In this document: positions 44,837 through 52,771 of the stretch, piece by piece
How positions within the stretch are numbered: the first letter of the stretch is position 1
Layout of the letters: the number at the start of each line of letters is the position of its first letter
From: Planctomycetota bacterium
GTDB taxonomy: Bacteria > Planctomycetota > UBA1135 > GCA-002686595
DNA length: 61,417 nucleotides
Direction of reading: 5' to 3'
Assembly: GCA_029259655.1 (NCBI GenBank)
Contig: JAJDET010000085.1
Location: 1 to 61,417 of the forward strand
The notes under the pieces: generated by a model
What the model was told of the DNA's origin: nothing
Databases searched by the model: none
Seen by the model: the letters and a program-made list of their open reading frames with translations, nothing else
Made by a program: the position numbers and the translations under genes

Positions 44837-45876
44837 GAATCGGACCTTCCGGAGGTGAGTGCGGGCTGGGCGGGTTCGGCCAGCCGGCGACCGGTGAGGT
44901 CGGCCAGGGCACGGACCTCGTCGGCGAGTGCGTGGAGCTCGCGGGGCGAGATCGCCTGGGCCCCGTCGGAACGGGCCTCGTGCGGCGCGGGGTGGACCTC
45001 CACCAGGATGCCGCAGGCGCCGGCTGCGATTCCGGCCCGCGCCAGCGGCGCCACGAGGTCGGATCGGCCCGCGGCGTGGGACGGGTCGGCAATGATGGGC
45101 AGGTGGGTGGCGCTCCGCATGTGAGCGATCGCTCCGACGTCGAGCAGGTTGCGCGTGACGCTGTCGAAGCTGCGGACTCCCCGCTCGCAGAGCACGACGT
45201 TCGGGTTGCCGGCGGAGAGGACGTACTCGGCGGCGAGCAGGAACTCACGCACGGTGGCGGCCATGCCGCGCTTCAGCAGCACGGGTGTCTTCGTGCGACC
45301 CACCTCGGACAGGAGCGCCGCGTTGCCCATGCTGCGCGAGCCGATCTGGAAGGCGTCGGCGACGGCGCCGACTTCCTCGACGTCGCGCGGATCGAGCACC
45401 TCGGTGACGACGGCCAGCCCGGTCTCCTCGCGGGCCCGCGCCAGGAGCTCGAGCGCCTCGCGGCCGAGACCGCGGAAGGAGTAGGGCGAGGTGCGCGGCT
45501 TGAAGGCGCCGCCGCGGAGCAGCGTCCCGCCGGCGTCGCGAACGGCGCGCGCGATCTCCAGCAGGCGCTCTCCGTCCTCGACGGCGCAGGGACCCGAGAC
45601 GATCGAGACGAACTCGCCGCCGAAACGAGCATCGCCGATCGCGACCACGGTGTCCGGCCCGCCGGGCGGGCGCGCGGAGAGCTCGGCCGCCGCCGCCATC
45701 ACCTCCAGAACCACGGCGTGGTCCTCCAGGCGGGAGCGGTGCTCGGGTCGCGAGGGCCCCTCCAGCTCCAACAGGGCCTCGGCGACGAATCGGGTCGAGT
45801 ACCCCAACTCCTTGCAGAGTTTGAGGATAGAGTCCTTCTCCAGGGTTGAGAGGGGAACGCGCAGACGGAGCAACAT
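44833..45876 (-). CDS. aroF: 3-deoxy-7-phosphoheptulonate synthase (type I-beta)
   Basis: This enzyme joins phosphoenolpyruvate and erythrose-4-phosphate, the first step to aromatic amino acids. The 347-residue protein has an N-terminal ferredoxin-like domain (about 1-85), as in the Thermotoga-type enzymes, where it serves feedback control. The barrel motifs are VSIVSGPCAVEDGERL, LLRGGAFKPRTSPYSFRGLG, PVLLKRGMAATVREFLLAAE, ADPSHAAGRSDLVAPL and ILVEVHPAPHEARSDG. KDO8P synthase is the main alternative, but the N-terminal domain and SPYSFRGLG favour DAHP synthase. It is first in the long reverse-strand run and has a clear promoter. Confidence 0.93.
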   Translation of the reverse strand: MLLRLRVPLSTLEKDSILKLCKELGYSTRFVAEALLELEGPSRPEHRSRLEDHAVVLEVMAAAAELSARPPGGPDTVVAIGDARFGGEFVSIVSGPCAVEDGERLLEIARAVRDAGGTLLRGGAFKPRTSPYSFRGLGREALELLARAREETGLAVVTEVLDPRDVEEVGAVADAFQIGSRSMGNAALLSEVGRTKTPVLLKRGMAATVREFLLAAEYVLSAGNPNVVLCERGVRSFDSVTRNLLDVGAIAHMRSATHLPIIADPSHAAGRSDLVAPLARAGIAAGACGILVEVHPAPHEARSDGAQAISPRELHALADEVRALADLTGRRLAEPAQPALTSGRSDS

Positions 45877-45914
45877 GGCAGCTGGGGGGGCGGTTCCCCG
45901 GAATCGAACGGGGG

Positions 45915-45944
45915 AGTATAGGTGCGTCGCGGAAACCCCGTCAA
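45915..45944 (-). promoter_or_regulatory. Sigma-70-type promoter for the aroF-to-priA run
   Basis: On the reverse strand TTGACG (45944-45939) and TATACT (45920-45915) are separated by 18 bases. The start codon at 45876 lies about 32 bases after the expected transcription start. This is the best promoter match in the window. Confidence 0.7.
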
Positions 45945-46016
45945 TCGAGGGCGAGGCGGCGGGGAGCCGGCTCGCAATCGACGACGGGTGGCTCCACGCC
46001 CGGGTGCGCTGTTCCC

Positions 46017-46022
46017 TATAGG
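46017..46022 (+). promoter_or_regulatory. Possible -10 box (TATAGG) for the HD-hydrolase operon
   Basis: An AT-rich CCTATAGGG lies 43 bases before the ATG at 46065, in the 188-base divergent gap with aroF. No -35 box is evident. Confidence 0.25.
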
Positions 46023-46064
46023 GTTCGCGGTCCCCGCCTTTCACTCCCCCCATCGAACGAGCGC

Positions 46065-46631
46065 ATGAACGGACGACCCGGCGCCCTGGAAGCCCTCCTC
46101 TGCCTGACGCCCCTGGCGAAGCTCCCCCGGACGGGGTGGCTCCTGGCCCACGTGCCCGCCCCGGAGTCGGTCGCCGACCACGCGCTCGGGGCCTGCCTGG
46201 TGGCCCTCTCCCTCGGGCCTCGCGTGGAGCCGCCGCTCGAGGTCGACCGGGCGGTCTCCCTCCTGGCCGTGCACGACGCACCCGAGGCGTATCTCGGCGA
46301 CATCCCGAAGGCGGGCTCCGAGCTCCTCCCGGACGGGGCCAAGCGGACAGCCGAGGAACGCGCGGCCGACCGGTTGCTCTCCCCGCTCTCCGGCGTGGCG
46401 CGCGAGCGCTGGGCGGAGTTCGCCGCGGGCGACACGCGCGAGTCCCGCTTCGCGAGGGTCTGCGACAAGTTGCACATGGGAGTGATGCTCGTGGCCTACG
46501 CCCGCTCCGGACAGCGCGGGCTCTCGGACTTCGCGGCGACCCTGGCCGAGCTCGATTGCGCGGAGTTCACACCCTGCGACGCGCTGCGCGCCGAGATCCT
46601 GGCCGCGATCGAGGAGCTGGAGGCACGGTGA
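46065..46631 (+). CDS. HD-domain hydrolase (YfbR-like nucleotidase family)
   Basis: This 188-residue protein has an HD metal site: Arg/Trp in RTGWLLAHVPAPESVADHALG (about 22-42), the HD pair in LLAVHDAPEAYLGDIPKAGS (about 67-86), and a late Asp in FARVCDKLHMGVM. The E-S-V-A-D-H and HDxxEAYxGDI motifs match the YfbR/HDDC2 group of 5'-deoxynucleotidases. The start at 46065 follows the common layout of that family. Its stop overlaps the next gene's GTG. Confidence 0.85.
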   Translation: MNGRPGALEALLCLTPLAKLPRTGWLLAHVPAPESVADHALGACLVALSLGPRVEPPLEVDRAVSLLAVHDAPEAYLGDIPKAGSELLPDGAKRTAEERAADRLLSPLSGVARERWAEFAAGDTRESRFARVCDKLHMGVMLVAYARSGQRGLSDFAATLAELDCAEFTPCDALRAEILAAIEELEAR

Positions 46632-47632
46632 GCCGGCGGAAGCGACGCTTCGCCCTGTGGTTCCCGGCGATCGTGTTCGGATCGCTCGCCGTGGGACTCG
46701 TGATCGAGCACACGCGGCCGTCGCACTCCGACCTGCCCATCTTCGACCCGCCGGCCAAGGTCAGCTTCGAGGCGATCGAGATTCCCCGCGGCGAGCACAC
46801 CCTCGAGGGGATCGTTCGCGACTCTTCGGGCGCGCCGACGGAAGGTGTGCTCGTGGAGCTCGTGCAGCGGGAGGAGCTCTTCTGGGACTACACCGACGAA
46901 CGCGGCACGTTCCGGATCGACGGCCTGTTCGAGGGAGAGCTCAGCATCGCGCTCATCCAGGTCGCGCACCCGCCCGTGAAGCGCACCGTGTCGGTACCGG
47001 GAGGCACCGTCGACTGGATGCTCCCCGAACCCTACGCGGCACCCGAGTCACTCCCGGAGATCCGGCGCCAGGCACTCTACGGCTCGGTCTCGTCCCCGCT
47101 GGGCGCACCCGTCGGCGGGAGCGAGCTCGTGCTCGAACCGTTCGAGAACGAGGACCCGCTCTCGGGGCTCCTCCCGCGCCGCGCACCGATCGGGAACGCC
47201 GGGAACTTCAACGTGGTCGATCTGGCCATCGGGCGCTACCGGGTCGCGGTGGTGCCGGGCTGGGCCGCCGGCGGGAGCTGGCCGCGACTCGCGGAGCTCT
47301 CGTTCGAACACGGGGGCGAGCTGCGCGACCTCGAGATCCTCCTCGAGAGCGGCGAGGTCTCCGGCACTCTCCGCGATCGGGAGGGAGAAGCGGTTCAGCG
47401 GGCGCTGGTCACGGTGACGTCGGTCGCGAAGCCCGAGCGGGTCTGGCCGCCGGTACGGAGCGACGGAGAGGGCTCGTTCTCCGTGCGTGACCTGCCGGAA
47501 GGGGAGTACGACGTCGCCGTCCGTGCGGGTTCGGCACAGCGAACGCGGCGAGTCTCGGTGCGGGCGAGGCGCTCGACCCGCGTGGAGCTAGGACCGGTCG
47601 AAGTGGGCGGAGATGACGTGCAGGACGAGTAG
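46628..47632 (+). CDS. Membrane-anchored carboxypeptidase-regulatory-like domain protein
   Basis: This 334-residue protein starts with GTG overlapping the HD gene stop. One N-terminal membrane helix (about 8-26) follows a basic start (SRRKRR). The rest is beta-rich, with at least two carboxypeptidase-regulatory-like (transthyretin-type) domains: HTLEGIVRDSSGAPTEGVLV with DERGTFRIDGLFEGELSI (about 56-115), and VSGTLRDREGEAVQRALVTV with DGEGSFSVRDLPEGEYDV near 240-310. A third, weaker unit lies around 150-220. It is probably periplasmic, with a structural or binding role; no catalytic motif is seen. Confidence 0.78.
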   Translation: MSRRKRRFALWFPAIVFGSLAVGLVIEHTRPSHSDLPIFDPPAKVSFEAIEIPRGEHTLEGIVRDSSGAPTEGVLVELVQREELFWDYTDERGTFRIDGLFEGELSIALIQVAHPPVKRTVSVPGGTVDWMLPEPYAAPESLPEIRRQALYGSVSSPLGAPVGGSELVLEPFENEDPLSGLLPRRAPIGNAGNFNVVDLAIGRYRVAVVPGWAAGGSWPRLAELSFEHGGELRDLEILLESGEVSGTLRDREGEAVQRALVTVTSVAKPERVWPPVRSDGEGSFSVRDLPEGEYDVAVRAGSAQRTRRVSVRARRSTRVELGPVEVGGDDVQDE

Positions 47633-47647
47633 ACTCGGGGGTCCGCG

Positions 47648-48853
47648 ATGGAACGCTCGATCTATCTGGACTGCGCGGCCACGACGCCGGTCGCACGCGA
47701 GGTCAAGGCCGTCATGGTCCCGTACCTCGAGGACGAGTGGGGCAACCCCTCGTCACGCCACGCGCGCGGTGTGAGGGTCATGTCCGCGATCGACGAGGCG
47801 CGGGCCTCGCTCGCCGCGCTGGTCGGGATCGCCGACGAGGGAGTCGTCTTCACGTCGGGCGGTACAGAGGCGAACAATCTCGCCGTCCTGGGCGCCGCCC
47901 GTGCGCGGAGCGCGCGCGTCGGGGGCACGGGTCACGTGCTCCTGGGACCGTCGGAACACCCGTGCGTCTCGCGTGCTGCGGAGGCCCTCGCTGAAGAGGG
48001 ATTCGACGTCGAGACCGGACGTCACGCGGACGACGGAGCACTCGACCTCGAGGACTTCGTCGAGCGCATGCGCGAGGACACCGTGCTCGTGGCCGTGATG
48101 CTGGCCTCCAACGAGCACGGCGGGACCTACCCGGTGCGGACGATCGCGAGCCGCGCACGTGAGCGCTCCCCCCACGCCCACGTTCACACGGACGCCGTTC
48201 AGGCCTTCGGGAAGCTCGCGCTCGACCTCCCGGAGCTCGGCGTCGATTCCGCCGCCGTCTCGGCGCACAAGGTGCACGGCCCGAAGGGTTCCGGTGCATT
48301 GCTCGTCGCCGGTAACGCCCCGCTGCGCCCGCTGTTCTTTGGTGGCGGCCAGGAGCGAGGCGTGCGTTCGGGCACCGAGAACCCGGCCGGGATCGTCGGG
48401 TTCGTGCGAGCCGCCGTGCTCGCCGACGACTCCCAGGAGGAGACGCTGGCCCACCTGCGCCGTTTGCGCGGCGTGCTCGCGAGCGAGATCGACGCTCTCG
48501 AGCGGTCCGTGCGCGTCCTGTCGCCGGGCGGCGAGAACGCGGTCCTGCCCTCGATCGCCGCGATGCTCCTTCCCGACCCGCCGGACGCCCCGGCGGAGGT
48601 CGTGCTGCACCACCTCGAGGAGCGCGGTGTCCTGGCCAGCGCCGGCAGCGCCTGCAACTCGAAGAAGAAGGACGCGAGCCCGGCCATGACCTCGCTCGGG
48701 CTCGGGCCGGAGGAGGTCCTGAGGATCCTGCGCTTCTCGTTCTCCAGGTCGACGACCGAGGACGACGTGCGCGTCGGCGTCCGCGCTCTGGGCGACGTAC
48801 TCGAGGAGCTCGCCTCGAAGATCGAACCCGCGCGCGCGGACCGAAGGCCATGA
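47648..48853 (+). CDS. Cysteine desulfurase (NifS/IscS-like)
   Basis: This PLP enzyme moves sulfur from cysteine to a persulfide for tRNA thiolation or Fe-S clusters. The 401-residue protein opens with IYLDCAATTPVAREV. It has VVFTSGGTEANNLAVLGAA, HTDAVQAFGKLALDL, the PLP Lys in VSAHKVHGPKGSGALLV (near 207) and the active-site Cys in SAGSACNSKKKDASPAM (near 335). Its stop overlaps the thiI ATG by 4 bases, so it is most likely the sulfur donor for ThiI. A TAGACT box overlaps the stop codon of the preceding gene, 12 bases before this ATG. Confidence 0.95.
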   Translation: MERSIYLDCAATTPVAREVKAVMVPYLEDEWGNPSSRHARGVRVMSAIDEARASLAALVGIADEGVVFTSGGTEANNLAVLGAARARSARVGGTGHVLLGPSEHPCVSRAAEALAEEGFDVETGRHADDGALDLEDFVERMREDTVLVAVMLASNEHGGTYPVRTIASRARERSPHAHVHTDAVQAFGKLALDLPELGVDSAAVSAHKVHGPKGSGALLVAGNAPLRPLFFGGGQERGVRSGTENPAGIVGFVRAAVLADDSQEETLAHLRRLRGVLASEIDALERSVRVLSPGGENAVLPSIAAMLLPDPPDAPAEVVLHHLEERGVLASAGSACNSKKKDASPAMTSLGLGPEEVLRILRFSFSRSTTEDDVRVGVRALGDVLEELASKIEPARADRRP

Positions 48854-50052
48854 CGGTCGACGATGCCGACGAAGGGGACGAGCGGCTCGTCCTCGTCCGC
48901 TACGGCGAGCTCGCCATCAAGGGGAAGAACCGCTCCGAGTTCGAGAAGGCGCTGGCCCGGAACATCGTGAGCGCCGCGGCCGCGATCTCGCCGGTCGAGG
49001 TCGAGCGCCTGCGCGGGCGCATGGTGGTCCACCCGAAACGGCGCGCCGAGCGCGTGGCGCGGCGCCTCGTGGACGTGTTCGGAATCGCCTCCCTGTCGGT
49101 GGCGCGGCGCTGTTCGAACGACGTCGACTCGATCGCCGAGCTCGCGGAACGGGAGCTCACGCGCGCGCTCGACGAACACACGGGTCCCACGCCGATCCCC
49201 TTTCGGGTCCGGACGCGCCGCTCGGACAAGCGCCACCCGCTCACGTCGACCGAGATCGACAAGCTGATCGCCGACCGGGTGCTTCCCGCGCGAGCCGACC
49301 GCCTCCGCGTGGACCTCGACCACGCCGAGCTCGTCCTCGGCATCGAGGTGCGCGAGCGCGACGCGTTCGTCTTCGCGGGACGGGAGCGTGGCCTGGGCGG
49401 CCTGCCCGTCGGAACGCTGGGGAAGGCCGTCTGTCTCCTGTCGGGCGGGATCGATTCGCCCGTCGCGGCCTGGATGGCGATGAAGCGCGGCTGCGACGTC
49501 GTCTTCGCCTCGTTCCACTCGGCGCCCTACATAGGGGAGGGCTCCCGGCGGAAGATCGTCCAGCTCGTGAAGCGACTCGGGCGCTGGCAGCCCCGGAGCC
49601 GCGTGGCGAGCATTCCCTTCACCGCGATCCAGGAGGCCATCCGCGATTCCTGCCCGGAGGGCTATCGCACGGTTCTCTACCGCCGCTCGATGCAACGGCT
49701 GGCGACCGAGCTCGCGGGCCGCGAGGGCGCCGGGTGCCTCGTGACGGGTGAGAGCCTGGGGCAGGTCGCGAGCCAGACGATGGAGAACCTGACCTGCATC
49801 GGCGCCGCCGCGAAGCTCCCCGTCCTGCGCCCGCTGATCTGCTTCGACAAGCAGGAGACGATCGACATCGCGCGCCGGCTGGGGACGTTCGAGATCTCGA
49901 ACCTGCCGGAGCCCGACTGCTGCACGGTCTTCCTGCCCGCCCGGCCCGTGATCCGGGGCGTGCTCTCGCGGTGCCTCGACGCGGAGGCGAGGATCCCGCT
50001 CACCGAGCTCGAGGCGAACGCGTTCGAGCACATGGAAGTGACCGACGTCTGA
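48850..50052 (+). CDS. thiI: tRNA 4-thiouridine synthase ThiI
   Basis: ThiI adenylates and thiolates U8 of tRNA. The 400-residue protein has an N-terminal ferredoxin-like domain (VRYGELAIKGKNRSEFEKAL), a THUMP domain (about 65-175) and the PP-loop ATPase motif VCLLSGGIDSPVAAWMAMKR near 196. VTGESLGQVASQTMENL and LPEPDCCTVFLPARP near the end are typical. It lacks a C-terminal rhodanese domain, as in ThiI forms that take sulfur directly from a NifS-like partner. That partner is encoded just upstream with a 4-base overlap. Confidence 0.95.
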   Translation: MTVDDADEGDERLVLVRYGELAIKGKNRSEFEKALARNIVSAAAAISPVEVERLRGRMVVHPKRRAERVARRLVDVFGIASLSVARRCSNDVDSIAELAERELTRALDEHTGPTPIPFRVRTRRSDKRHPLTSTEIDKLIADRVLPARADRLRVDLDHAELVLGIEVRERDAFVFAGRERGLGGLPVGTLGKAVCLLSGGIDSPVAAWMAMKRGCDVVFASFHSAPYIGEGSRRKIVQLVKRLGRWQPRSRVASIPFTAIQEAIRDSCPEGYRTVLYRRSMQRLATELAGREGAGCLVTGESLGQVASQTMENLTCIGAAAKLPVLRPLICFDKQETIDIARRLGTFEISNLPEPDCCTVFLPARPVIRGVLSRCLDAEARIPLTELEANAFEHMEVTDV

Positions 50053-50703
50053 TCACGAGAGCGCGGGCAGCGCGATGCGGCGGCACGTCAGACCGAGGAG
50101 GGAGCGCTGGCTCGATCGCGCGTCGAGGCCGACGAGACCCTCGGCGATCGTCCGCGCCGTGTCCGTCTCGAGCTCCGGGGCACGGGACGCGTGCAGCGCG
50201 CGGACCACGACCCTCGTGCCGGACCGGGTAACCGTGAGGCGCATCCGGCGGGCGACGTGAGGAGCTCGAGCTCCCCGCGCGGCCGTGTAGGGAGCCGCCA
50301 GCAGAACGACCAGGACTTGCAACAGGCGTCGCAGCTCGGTCCGCACGACGTGACTCCCCTTCCCGACTCGCAGCTCGAGCTCCCCCCCGCTGGTACGGAA
50401 GAGGGACAGCGCAACGGAAGCCGCCGTTCGCGCGACGTCCCCGACGTCGGTCGGCTCTTCGCCGTCCACGGCGACCGCGGCGTACTCGCCGATGCGCGTG
50501 ACGTCGTCGGCGGCCTTCGACGCGTGCTCGAAGAGCAGGAGCAGACGCTCGCGATCCCTCGAGTCGACCGCCTTCCTCGACGCCAGCTCGGACAGTCCCT
50601 GCACGACGCCGATTGCGTTGTTCAGGTCGTGGCAGAAGTGCGGGAGCAGGAGGGCCAGCACTCGGTTCCTGAGCTCCTCGGGCGTCTCGGCTGCGTCCGC
50701 CAT
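50053..50703 (-). CDS. Pseudo-histidine-kinase / ChpT-like histidine phosphotransferase
   Basis: This 216-residue soluble protein begins with a histidine-kinase-type dimerisation helix carrying a phospho-acceptor motif (LLPHFCHDLNNAIGVVQGLS, His about residue 25). The second half has the length and strand/helix plan of a kinase ATP-binding domain, but no N-box Asn (LLQVLVVLLAAPYTAARG), no DxG and no glycine-rich lid. It has no sensor, membrane or receiver domain. The arrangement matches ChpT-like phosphotransferases by layout; identity is inferred. It ends one base from the thiI stop on the opposite strand. Confidence 0.6.
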   Translation of the reverse strand: MADAAETPEELRNRVLALLLPHFCHDLNNAIGVVQGLSELASRKAVDSRDRERLLLLFEHASKAADDVTRIGEYAAVAVDGEEPTDVGDVARTAASVALSLFRTSGGELELRVGKGSHVVRTELRRLLQVLVVLLAAPYTAARGARAPHVARRMRLTVTRSGTRVVVRALHASRAPELETDTARTIAEGLVGLDARSSQRSLLGLTCRRIALPALS

Positions 50704-50792
50704 GTCACCTACCTAGCCCGAGGGCGCGCAATGCACAACAGCGCGCCGTCGGAGATCCCGACACGTCCCGGTGATACCGTGTTCGCGCCGCG

Positions 50793-52769
50793 ATGAACCG
50801 AACGACCTCCCTGTTCCTGGCACTCGGAATCCTCCTGGCCCACGTCGTGGCGATCCACCACGACGAAGTGGGCAGGTTCGCCGGAGCGTTCGACGAGTCG
50901 CACGTCGCCTACCGGCTCGCGCGCAACCTGATGCGCAACGGGCTCCTGTCCTGGAACACGACGACGCCGTCCTTCGATGCGTATCCGTCGCTCCTGTGGG
51001 TCCTCGTGTGCTATCTGCCCGAGCGCCGCTGGTACCCCGACCCTTCCCTCTTCTGCCAGGTCGTCGGGGTCCTCAGCGCGCTCATGACTTGCGTGGTGCT
51101 CTGTCGTTTCAGCCGCAACCGGCTCTCGGGAATGACCGCACCGATGCTCTTCGCGTTCAGCGGGAGCGTCGCATCGACGGCCGCATCGGGCACCGAGATT
51201 CCCATGCTCGGGCTGTGGGTCACGGCGAGCTTCCTCTCCTTCGAGCGGCGCAGGCGGTTGCCGCTGGCCGTGTTCCTCGTGCTCGCGACCCTCACACGTC
51301 TGGAGGGCGCCCTCTTCGCGCTGCTCCTCTTCGTGATGGAGCTCGGACTGTACGTTTCGAAACGGCGCAACGGAGGAGACGGGCGAGTGAGCCTGGCGCC
51401 CTACGTCCCCGCCGCGATCGCCGCGTGCGGGATCTGCCTCCTGCGCCACTCGTGGACGGGGTTGTGGTTGTCGCCGGCACTGTCGGCTTCGCTGAGCTTC
51501 GACGCGGAACGCGCTGCGCTGGGCTCGGGCTACTTCCTCGACTTCCTGTTCAAGAGCGGGAGCGCGTGGCTGGTGGTCTTCCCCCTCTTCTTTCTCGTGA
51601 CGGGCAAGCTGGTCGGAACGGCGGGCCGGGCATTTTGGGTGGCGATCGCCTGGTTCGCGCTCGTGGTCTGGCAGGGCGGGAGCTCGATGCCCTTCTGGGG
51701 CGCGATGGCTCCCGTGCTCCCGATCTTCTTCCTGTCGATCCAGGAAGGAGTCACGCGCGCCATCGATATGCGGCGCGGTTCGGCTGCCCTGACCTGGTGC
51801 GCTTTCCTGCTCGCGCTCCTCCTCTCGGCTGTGGCCAGCAAGAAGCCGGCGAGTCTGGGCTCCATCGACACCCTGAACACGCACTTCGCCTGGATGGAGC
51901 CCTCGCCGGGCGTCCGGGAGGCGTACGACGCCAGCCTCGGACGCGAGGGGCTGCGCTCCGACATTCGACGCACCGAATCCCTCCGCGCCATCGGGCAGTT
52001 CATGCGCGAGGAGTTCGACCCGGAGTACACGGTTGCGACCTTGTGGCCGGGCGCGATCGGCTACCAGTCGCGCCGGTCGGTCCACGACATCCTGGGAAGG
52101 ACGACCCTGCTGCCGGGGATGACGCGACTCCAGCCCTGGTTCGGGAACCACCGGGTCGACCTGGTCGCCATGCTCGAGAGCTCACCGGACCACGTCGTCT
52201 TGACCTTCGACTGGTTGATGAACCCCTTCGAGACGCGAGAGATGTTTCACGACTGGCTGGGACGCTGGGACGTCGAGGGCGACACGCCGGAGCGCTGGAG
52301 GAGCCTGATGCGCGCGGTGCGCGAGTACGAGCTCGTGACGATCCCCATTCGCGACCGCGGCGACGTCAGGGTCTCCGGCGCGGCATCCCCGTTCACGCTC
52401 CTCAGGAGGAAGAGCATCGGACTCGCTCCGCGCCTCGAGATCGCCCTCGATCCCGAAGGCGGCTATCGAGTGCTCGCCCACCACGACGGCTACGAGCAGC
52501 TGGTCGACCTCGAGGTCCTGCTCCTCGACGACGAGGGGCGCGAGTGGAGCATGGAACCCACGGGACGCTTCGTGGAAGGCTCCTATTCCCTGGCGCGATC
52601 CATGCTGCTCCTCCACCGGACCAAACGCCGCCCGATCGAGCTCGCACACGGTGCGATTCCAGCCGACGTCCACGCGCGCGAGCTCTCGGCCCGACTGATC
52701 AACCCCGGCATGCCGGCAAACAGCCCGGTCGCCGCGGTCGGAGACGGCGTCCGCGTCCAGCTCCGGTAG
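50793..52769 (+). CDS. Polytopic membrane protein, GT-C glycosyltransferase-like
   Basis: This is a 658-residue protein. The first 350 residues hold about ten membrane segments. An acidic first extracytoplasmic loop (GAFDESHVAYRLARNL, about 29-44) follows helix 1 and resembles the catalytic loop of GT-C enzymes. The C-terminal half is a soluble, probably periplasmic domain. The family would transfer sugars from lipid-linked donors to protein or glycan, but no specific family is certain. It converges on a second membrane protein of similar layout; the two stops are 2 bases apart. A GATACC box lies 14 bases before the ATG. Confidence 0.7.
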   Translation: MNRTTSLFLALGILLAHVVAIHHDEVGRFAGAFDESHVAYRLARNLMRNGLLSWNTTTPSFDAYPSLLWVLVCYLPERRWYPDPSLFCQVVGVLSALMTCVVLCRFSRNRLSGMTAPMLFAFSGSVASTAASGTEIPMLGLWVTASFLSFERRRRLPLAVFLVLATLTRLEGALFALLLFVMELGLYVSKRRNGGDGRVSLAPYVPAAIAACGICLLRHSWTGLWLSPALSASLSFDAERAALGSGYFLDFLFKSGSAWLVVFPLFFLVTGKLVGTAGRAFWVAIAWFALVVWQGGSSMPFWGAMAPVLPIFFLSIQEGVTRAIDMRRGSAALTWCAFLLALLLSAVASKKPASLGSIDTLNTHFAWMEPSPGVREAYDASLGREGLRSDIRRTESLRAIGQFMREEFDPEYTVATLWPGAIGYQSRRSVHDILGRTTLLPGMTRLQPWFGNHRVDLVAMLESSPDHVVLTFDWLMNPFETREMFHDWLGRWDVEGDTPERWRSLMRAVREYELVTIPIRDRGDVRVSGAASPFTLLRRKSIGLAPRLEIALDPEGGYRVLAHHDGYEQLVDLEVLLLDDEGREWSMEPTGRFVEGSYSLARSMLLLHRTKRRPIELAHGAIPADVHARELSARLINPGMPANSPVAAVGDGVRVQLR

Positions 52770-52771
52770 CG

